Of a DNA stretch of 64,000 nt, positions 57,007 through 64,000 are shown piece after piece; position 1 is the first letter of the stretch; each line of letters opens with the position of its first letter. A program made the translations under genes and the position numbers. The stretch spans positions 184,964 to 248,963 of the forward strand of contig JAULBX010025607.1 of assembly GCA_032358255.1 (NCBI GenBank), written 5' to 3'. The stretch is from Heterotrichella gracilis (Eukaryota; Sar; Xanthophyceae; Tribonematales; Xanthonemataceae). The notes under the pieces are model-generated. The model ran no database searches and was not told where the DNA came from. It was given only the letters and a program-made list of their open reading frames with translations.

Positions 57007-58795
57007 TCACCGCTTGAGCCACCACCACAGCAGTATGACCATCAGCGTGATGCCAGCCTGCAAACAACCAGCTTGCCAGTGAGAGGCAGCCCCCATGAAT
57101 TATCAAGGACAACACAACAACCTGCAAGATGATGTTGCGCTTTGCAGGAATTGTCAACAGGCCCCAGCACAGCAGCTCAGCATCCCGTTAAACCACGCAC
57201 CATCCCTCCATATGTGATCCATTTGTCCATCTTGTGCCTGCGCTCAATGAGGCGCAGCAGCGAGTCTGACAGGCCAACTGAGTGGAGCACGTCGAGCACC
57301 TTGCGCTGTGCAGACTGCATGGGGGGAGGGAGGGCTGTGTGGTGGGACATGGCAGGGTGCTGTGCATGATGCAGGGACATGAAGTCGTGTGCACATACAG
57401 CAATTGAGCGCAGGATAATAGCGCTGCATGGCAGATGCGGGAACCGCAATGCCAAGCGGTAAATTCACCGCCATTGACTCATGCATAGGGTTTCCTGTGG
57501 CACCCTGGGCATTAATTCCTCACCTTTAGCCTCTCCCTCTGTCCCGCCATGTGTGCCAGCACGTTCACCCCAGTCTGGTAGCTCTCCTCAAGCGCTCGCT
57601 TGGAGTTGGCCACATGCGCCTGCACCTGCGCCTCCTCATCCATGTGGATCATGTGGTGGCCACCCGCGCCACCCACGCGCCGCGCAAGCAGCTCCTGGCG
57701 CTCAGCCTCCTCCGCCTGGCGCCTGAGGAGTGCAGGTCAGGGGCTGAAGATGCTTGCTTGGTGTGGCATGAGTGGGAAATTGCAATTACATGTGCCCGGT
57801 GTCACAGATGCACTATATGTGTGTGTGCAATACGCCACCATGGACGAATCCGTGCCACTCCCCATGGGGTGCAGTCCGTCCAGCATGCAATGGGGTGTTC
57901 CAAGATGAGCCAATGTCAATCGCACTGCAGTGGCTTGGTTGTGCTAGCAGGTGCACTGGCGCATACCTTCCCTCCCTCCTGGTGTGCTTGGCCAGGGCCA
58001 CCCGAATGGCATCCACCTCCTCGGCAACCTGCTCAACCTTCCTGTAAGAAGGCGGTGCGGAGGGCAGGAGCGTCGCCAACACGCCTGCCGAGGGTGCACA
58101 TCATGCATGCATGGATGGGGTGTGTGGACAAAGCAGCGAGGACAGGGAACAAGCATATAACAGTATGCAGCACGGCACTGTGGTGGGCAAGCAGGTGCAC
58201 ACCTTTTCCAAAGGTCTCGCTTGGAGCTGCTTTCCCGCATGACCTGCACCCGCCACATGCTGTCCAGCTCCTGGCCGACACGCTGCAGCACAGGAGGTGC
58301 ACGCAGCGCAGTCAGAGGCTAGCGTGCGTATGCATGCATATGTGTGCACAACGAGGGCAGGGGCTTAGGGTAAAGGCAGTGCTGGCAAGCTTCAGGCCAC
58401 TGGCATACCTGTAGCTGATTGAACTTTTGTTGCATATCCTGCTGCAGGCCAGTTGCTGCCCCATAGTACGGCACCTGGGCGGGTGGTCAGGGTCGGGTCA
58501 AGGGGCATATGGGGGTCTAGTGTACAGTACGCAGCGCAACAGGCATGTACAAAATATTCACAGCGTGCTGCAGCAAGTACCGGTGGGGGCAAGTGCAAGT
58601 GGCAAACGTGCCACCACCGTGACCTGCTTGTCCCGCCCTGTTACATGCATATGGCATGCATATGATCTCGTGGAAACCAAGCCCTCCTTCAAAGGATACA
58701 CTTACGTTTTCAGAGCTTTCAAGCTTTTCGATGCCATCCCTCAGTGCTAATATGAGTTTCCTTGCTTGCGTATGCAACCCTTGCAGATCTGCCAT
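57007..58795 (-). CDS. Membrin-type Qb-SNARE (GOSR2/Bos1 family)
   Basis: Seven exons: 58795-58706, 58474-58409, 58282-58203, 58041-57967, 57722-57524, 57314-57201, 57057-57007 (TGA), giving 224 residues, equal to plant and animal membrins (about 212-225). The N-terminus has a helical regulatory part; the SNARE helix lies at about 135-195 with GVNVLAHMAGQRERLK then SAQRKVLDVLHSVGLSDSLL and IERRHKMDKWITYGGM, very close to membrin. One C-terminal anchor (AGITLMVILLWWWLKR) holds it in the membrane. Membrin works with other SNAREs in ER-to-Golgi and intra-Golgi fusion. All seven exons have matching phases. Divergent from the Lys-rich gene. Confidence 0.9.
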
Positions 58796-59387
58796 GACTG
58801 TGAACCAGGACGCACAGCAAACAGCTGTGGCTCATACCATAGCTGGACGCGTTTACAACTTGATCTACAGACAACTTCACTCGCAGTTTACAGGATACGG
58901 CAGCGTGTCTGCGAAGAGTTGCCAGTAGGTGCGTGTTGGTTCACGAACACCCGCATGCATGCGACGCGAGGGCAGCGCTGGTAAAAGATACTGCAGGAAA
59001 AAGCGGGACAATTGAACCTTGTTAGGTGACAAGCAGGTAACAAGCACTGTAGCTGTTGTTTCCAGTGGTACAATTATGCAACCACTATATAGACGATAGT
59101 GGACCTACCCTCCCGCCATTGACCAGGTCACCAGGAAGGCTGCGGCTAGACTGGACTGACACCGCGCGTACACCTGGGAAAGCAATCCTATTGCTGTACT
59201 TGTCTCAGTTTTGTGTGCAACTGTACTGTTGAAATTACCTTGGATAGTAGTTGAATGGTGGAGCTTGCGTCACTCAATATTAGTCTGCAGCCTGCGATGG
59301 CATCTAGCTAAGCACTCGGCAGCTGTGTGCTCTTCGACCGGTTCCCAGGCGTAGCGTGGCCCGCTACAAATTCGACGGGGCCTTGCG
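58796..59387. promoter_or_regulatory. Candidate bidirectional promoter of membrin and the Lys-rich gene
   Basis: About 590 bp separate two divergent ATG codons. A CTATATAG motif at 59084-59091 is palindromic enough to serve either direction. Nothing else regular is seen. Confidence 0.35.
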
Positions 59388-62231
59388 ATGTCGGTCTCCG
59401 CTCAAGAGTTGCAGCAGCAGGTGAGTAGGCTACTTGGCATCTCTGGAATCTTTTGCATGCATGCATATGCAGCCGTCAGTGCAACGTGTGGCCGTCAGTC
59501 TTGTGCACCACAGTGGTGGCAGCCGTGTTCCAAAGCATCGATTTGACGATTTCTTAGATAAAGAGGGGCAACCCTTAGGCAGTTGCTGGTGGGCGTGTTG
59601 AGCACAAGGGGGCAGTCGTGTGAATGCCATGCCATGTGCCTGCGAGCGGGGGGTGCAACCCACCTTTCACCACCAGCAAGTCCCGCACTCGCAGGCAAAC
59701 TGGTTAGATCTGTCTTGCACAAGCATCTCCGATGCAGTGTCTTGCACAAGCATCTCCGATGCAGCCCAACTAAATTACGCTTGGTGTCCCCCTCCCCCTC
59801 ACCCCAGGTTGAGGAGCTTGTCCTCCTGACCCCTGCTGTGGGCCCCAGCGTCATACCCCGCGGCTACGACGACTGTGACCTCGCAGGCCTGGTGGCAGGT
59901 GGGGCCAGGCACAGCGCACCGCACACACAGCCTGCACCCGCCGCACATAGGCACAGGCACCAAACCCATGCTGTAGCAGCGCCTGGTTGCACGGGAACAG
60001 CATCAAGGAGGCCATTGTTCCCACCAGGCGCGTCCCCCCTCCCTACTGGGGGGACCTATACCCCTACTTTGCATGTGCTCAACTTGCCAAGCCCACGCCC
60101 CCTGCATTCGCCATCCCTTTCTCCCTCCCTCAGCCGCTACCCCCTCACACCCACCCACCCCCTCCGCAGGCAACCAGCTTGGCCTGAAGCACCTCATGCG
60201 AACGGTGCACTCCGCTGCCCGCTCCGTGCGCTCATGCGGCGTGTGCAGCCGGGCGGGCGTGGTGCAGGCTGACCCGCGGGCAGTGGCTGTGGGTGACGGC
60301 GAGGCTGGCGTGCTTCGACTTACTACCTTTGTGACCACAAGCTTTGAGGACAGGACCCTCACACTGGCGCGGGCAGAGGTGGGTGGGTGGGGTGGGGTTG
60401 AGGGGAGGGTGCACTCGCCGTGGTTGCCATGCGCATACTCCGCGTGTCAGCTACAGCATGGGGCCATGCCGCTCGTACAGGTCTTTCAGCATGGCGTTGG
60501 CTGGCTGATGCTACTAAGCCCTGGCTGTCCCAAACCCTACCTTTGACACCTGCATGGCCATGCGTGGCCAAGTCCCGTTGTTGTACACGTTTCTGCGCCT
60601 GCTGCCCTATGCACATGGAGCCTGGGTTCCTGACCTTTGCCTGTGTGGTGTGCAGTTTGCTTGTGGCTTGTGCCGCGCCCTGCGGGACACCTGCGCCATG
60701 GTCCAGGCATGCGCGCTGCGGGTGCAAGCGGAGGAAGAGGATGATGATGAGGAGGAGGAAGGGGAGGGGATGGCGGCGGCGGTGGAGGAGGTGATTGGCC
60801 ACATGGTCATGATCAACGGAGTGGATGACGGCGTCGCCGGGGACGCAAGTACGTACGCAGCGCTTTGGTGGTGGCAAGCATGATGCATATTGCATAGGGC
60901 AGCAGGCGCAGCAGCACCTACAGGCATCCTGGGCAAGTGTAAAGCACTGCACCACCATGTGTGTTGTACCAGCGCATGTGTGGCACCATCCACGGGTTCC
61001 GTATCTAGCCAGGGGACTGCATGTTGGTATTGAGTTGCCGGCAGGCCCTGGTTGTGAACCGAGGCACTGCATGTTGTGTGTGTCTTGTACCTTGCGAGGA
61101 TCATTCAGCCCGTGTGCGCTGCAGGTGCTGCGCTGGCATGGGCGCAAGAGGTGTATGGCAGGGCATATGCGCTGGGGGTGGTGGCAAGGTAAGGGTGGTG
61201 GGGGCTCTGGTGCCGTGTTACGTGTTGCTACGCAGGCGTTGTTCGTGTTGGTTGGCAGGTGACAGGGCGTGCTGCGGGGATTGCACAATCATAATTACAA
61301 CAAATGGTCTCATGCCAGGCACCTTGTAAATACACCATTGTATTAAAGGCAGAAGGGAAATTATGTAATGTTTGCAGCAGTTATTGCTCGGTTGTGTGCT
61401 GTGCTCAATTGCCTGTGGCCGCATAGCCTGCCATGTCAGCCTCCTCCCTGACCCCCTGTGTGTGTGTGCAGCAACATCCGTGGCTGGCGGGTGCTGGACC
61501 CATCAGGCCTGCCACTGGGTGAGCAGCTGGCCAGGGATGGCAGTGGAGTGGGGGATCTGGTCACGCAACTGCTGCATGCGGGCAAGCGTGCCCCCGCAGC
61601 AGCAGGGGTGCAGCCGGTGAAGCAGGCGGGGGCCAAGGCTGGAGATCATGAAGAGGAGGTGGGCAAGGGGGTTACAGGGAAGAAGAAAAAGAAGAGGCGG
61701 GCGGAGGCGGTGGAGGCAGCTGCTGGGAGCTCCAGGGGTGGAGGGGATGAGGAGGAGACAGGCTTGGGGGCAGGGGGCGCCAGCAGCTCTCATGGGGATG
61801 CGGAAGCAGCACATGCGGGGCCTGTGCCTGGGCCTGCGAGCAGCACCAAGCGGCGCAAGAAGGACAAGACCCCTGGCAAAGCGCTGGCAACGCCTCTGCC
61901 AAGCCAATCAGACCCAATGCCAAACGGCAAGACACCAAAGAGCAAGGGTAAGACTCCAGGAGGTGCTTCCACGCCCCACCAAGGGGTGTTGCGGGTGGCG
62001 CCCAGCACAGGCAAGAAGTCACGCAAGAGCGAACTGTTTGCCACCCCCGCATCCATGCTGTCGGTCCCAGGGAGCGAAATGGAGGATGATGACTTTGTGA
62101 CTCCGCGGTCCACAGGCAGCAAGCAGGGGAAAGGGGTGCTGGCCAGCGGGGGGAAGTCAAGTGGCAAGTCAGGCAGAAAATTGGCCAAGTCGTCTGGCAA
62201 ATTGGGCGGGAAGGCTGCTAAAACAGGCTGA
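59388..62231 (+). CDS. Protein of unknown function with acidic centre and Lys-rich tail
   Basis: Six exons: 59388-59420, 59808-59898, 60170-60378, 60656-60848, 61125-61188, 61472-62231 (TGA), giving 449 residues. Only with the 64-nt exon 5 does the frame close. The first 220 residues look folded: VEELVLLTPAVGPSVIPRGY, a segment with a Cys pair (SCGVC), helical TCAMVQACALRVQ, an acidic run (EEEDDDEEEEGEGM), then AALAWAQEVYGRAYALGVV and NIRGWRVLD. The last exon is low-complexity: KKKKKRR, KRRKKDKTPGK, several TPK/S-G-K repeats (KTPKSKGKTPGG) and SGKSGRKLAK. Such basic tails bind nucleic acids or serve as nuclear signals, so a nuclear or nucleolar place is likely. I do not recognise the family. 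Confidence 0.75.
59711..59764. repeat. Perfect 27-bp tandem duplication in intron 1 of the Lys-rich gene
   Basis: TGTCTTGCACAAGCATCTCC plus seven bases occurs twice without change (59711-59737 and 59738-59764), shortly before the polypyrimidine tract of exon 2. Each copy carries a CAG that could act as an extra acceptor. Confidence 0.95.
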
Positions 62232-62824
62232 AGATCCAGACCACATTGATAGAGCAGCGTGGTGGTGCGATGTCAACAGCTCAGCCGGGTGGCAGCTTGC
62301 GAGCACCAGACGACTTTGTATCAAGGCATTGCCAATCAATTGGTTAACCCGAAATGGCATGGCATCTATATGCCTCGCTTGGCAATGCGCACAGCGCAAT
62401 GGGTTGTCATGCCATGCCATTTTATGCACTAAATTGCATGCCATTGGGCAAATTTTGCATGGCATGCATCACTGCTCAGCAGCTGCACTAAGTTAGACAT
62501 CGCTGTCAGTGATGAGAAGATCTGTAGCTGTTACTTATTGGACATACAAACAAACAAACAAACAAAAGGCGTTATTGGACATACTCGTAATTTATTGAAA
62601 ACCACGATGATCCAATCCTGTCGGGCATCAGTGACAGACCCGGATCACGAATTACATAATTAGGAAAGTGTTTTGCAATGCGCGCAAACTGCAGTGGTGG
62701 AAGGGATTTTTTTGAAGCAGATGTCAGGTCCAAATTGGAACGGCTTGCACGACTCATAAGTGCACTGAGAGAGCCTGGCCCAGCGAATGCAGCGCTGATC
62801 ATGGTTCAGTCAAAGCGATGGAAC
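62232..62824. other. Intergenic, 3' end of the Lys-rich gene and LINE flank
   Basis: About 590 bp containing the 3' untranslated region of the Lys-rich gene, several GGCATGGCAT-type alternations, and the small insertion described separately. No coding region. Confidence 0.5.
62535..62584. mobile_element. Tail-only retrotransposon insertion with 13-bp target-site duplication (candidate)
   Basis: TTATTGGACATAC occurs at 62535-62547 and again at 62572-62584. Between the copies lie only 24 bp, AAACAAACAAACAAACAAAA followed by GGCG. An AAAC-repeat tail with a perfect duplication of the target is what remains when target-primed insertion stops almost at once. Confidence 0.6.
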
Positions 62825-64000
62825 TAGAAAGAAAGAAAGAAAGGGAACGCACAGAGGCGTAGTTAGGGGGCCACTGGCTCGCACCAGGGCACCACACCAG
62901 CCAGAACGGCTGGTCAAGTATAGGCCATGAGGCCTAATTTAGCCAATGCCCGCAGGCATGGCATGCAGAAGGGTTTGGCGTTTAGTGTACACAGCATAGG
63001 AGCCTTGAATAGCAAGGAGTTGCAACTCAGGAATTAGGTTGGCAATCACACGTGGGGCTAAGCCTATAGCAGTCAAGGCTTCAAACGTAGAAACTGGTAC
63101 AATGCCAGTGTTGGTAAGAACTAGTGCATGGCAGGTTACTCTCCAGCCAGCGTTTCTAAGGTGGGTAGCCAGGCCAACAGGTCGGAGATGGGTGGCCAGG
63201 CCTGTGTGCTGGTTGAGTGCTCCAACAACTGTGCGATGAATGCCAAATGTATTGGGGCACTTGACCTCTAGGAGATGAATGTGGTGGTCCTTGCGGCGGG
63301 CTTGGGACAGGGCTGTGGTCCGAGTATGCAGATCATTTTTGTCAGCATTGGTGATCATGACAATATCAGGCTTGGTGGTCTGGTGCTGAGGGGGCACTAG
63401 CCAGATTGGTAGCTGCGTGTAACGGGGTGGGTGCGTTTTTGCATCTGTGAACAGAAGGCAATTGCCAACGTTGGAACTCCCTGTGGTAGTGGAGATGGAG
63501 TGAGCAAGGTTGCCGTGCCTGGCTATGATAAGGGCATGGATCTCGGGGTGCTTGCATGCTCCAAGACAGTGGGCAATGCCATCTGGAAGCCGGCATAAAG
63601 GGCAAGGGGGAGGCGGGCTGGCAGACTGGCCGCTGTACCTTTGTTGCAATGCTGTTGTCCACAATGTGCCATATCTGGTGTTGTTTACAAACCTGCGTTG
63701 TTTGTGGGGGAGAGAAGAGCCTTTCATACGTGGTATACTGGAGTGGCAGAGGCCTTTGCCTGGCAGCGTGGTGTCAGCTAGCTGTTTGAGATACCCAGGA
63801 TAGCTTTTTTCATTCTTTGTAGCCCGCTTCCACAGGTGTTGGTACGTTGTCTTAGCTGTCAGCTTGTTAACATGGGATTGCAAATCGTCAACTTCCCAAA
63901 GTTCTCCGTCAGCCTTGTCATATGACAGCCATGAGGAGCCTCGACCCGCGTTGGGAAAAGCGGTAAACTCAGCATCGGTTTCGGCAGTGCCGGGCGGCAT
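62825..64000 (-). mobile_element. LINE with restriction-like endonuclease, 3' part (R2/Dualen-like), cut by the window edge
   Basis: An open frame of 353 codons runs from 64000 to 62939 and probably continues beyond the window. Its middle carries a zinc knuckle C-x2-C-x8-H-x4-C (Cys133, Cys136, His144, Cys149) followed by ARHGNLAHSI, and then the nuclease motif PD (211-212) with LLEVKCP (Glu245, Lys247). This order of knuckle and PD-(D/E)xK nuclease is known from the C-terminus of R2- and Dualen-type LINEs, which nick target DNA with this domain. The reverse transcriptase lies upstream, outside the window. After the stop come about 110 bp of 3' untranslated sequence and a TTTC-repeat tail. 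The frame is open over all that is visible, so the element may be young. A GLATHLR heptapeptide is doubled. Confidence 0.85.

Overview
The window looks like nuclear DNA of a green alga (Chlorophyta, probably a flagellate lineage). Genes are split by many GT-AG introns with C-rich polypyrimidine tracts. Several proteins start with organelle-type leaders. There is an OFD1-type basal-body gene, plant-like transporters and a plant-type CCCTAAA telomere-like tract. I rebuilt 14 multi-exon genes by reading exon phases across splice sites; the full-length ones all close in frame. No rRNA, tRNA, CRISPR array or virus-derived element was recognised.

Layout. 1-1.8 kb (-): prenylcysteine methylesterase-like hydrolase, cut by the window edge. 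3.7-5.6 kb (-): PDZ-like protein with a C-terminal membrane anchor. 7.5-9.8 kb (+): 2-oxoglutarate/Fe(II) dioxygenase. 11.7-16.3 kb (+): BAT1/GABA-permease-type amino acid transporter. 18.0-23.5 kb (-): cationic amino acid transporter (CAT), convergent with the former. 25.6-27.8 kb (-): DarP/YjgA-like ribosome-associated protein. 28.9-29.9 kb (-): secreted two-domain Kazal protein. 31.0-37.2 kb (-): membrane-anchored M1 aminopeptidase with a Pro/Thr/Glu tail. 38.0-41.0 kb (-): coiled-coil protein. 42.1-44.8 kb (+): UBA-like/UIM protein. 45.8-47.7 kb (+): mTERF-like plastid candidate. 48.8-53.9 kb (-): OFD1 homologue, divergent from NUP35 (+, 54.3-56.2 kb). 57.0-58.8 kb (-): membrin Qb-SNARE, divergent from a Lys-rich protein of unknown function (+, 59.4-62.2 kb). 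62.8-64.0 kb (-): 3' end of a LINE with a restriction-like endonuclease.

The genes are mostly unrelated housekeeping functions. The links I see are the convergent pair of APC-superfamily transporters (11.7-23.5 kb) and two divergent pairs that may share promoters (OFD1/NUP35 and membrin/Lys-rich gene).

The most unusual signal is structural. In the BAT1-like gene the start of the last exon is duplicated around a telomere-like tract, and both copies stay in one reading frame. In the neighbouring CAT gene a decayed copy of an exon end lies in the next intron, flanked by decayed telomere-like motifs. Short AAACCCTA-like motifs also recur just downstream of several 5' splice sites. Other mobile DNA includes a 204-bp MITE with long inverted repeats, a 59-bp hairpin in an intron, a detached LINE 3' end, and an apparent tail-only insertion.
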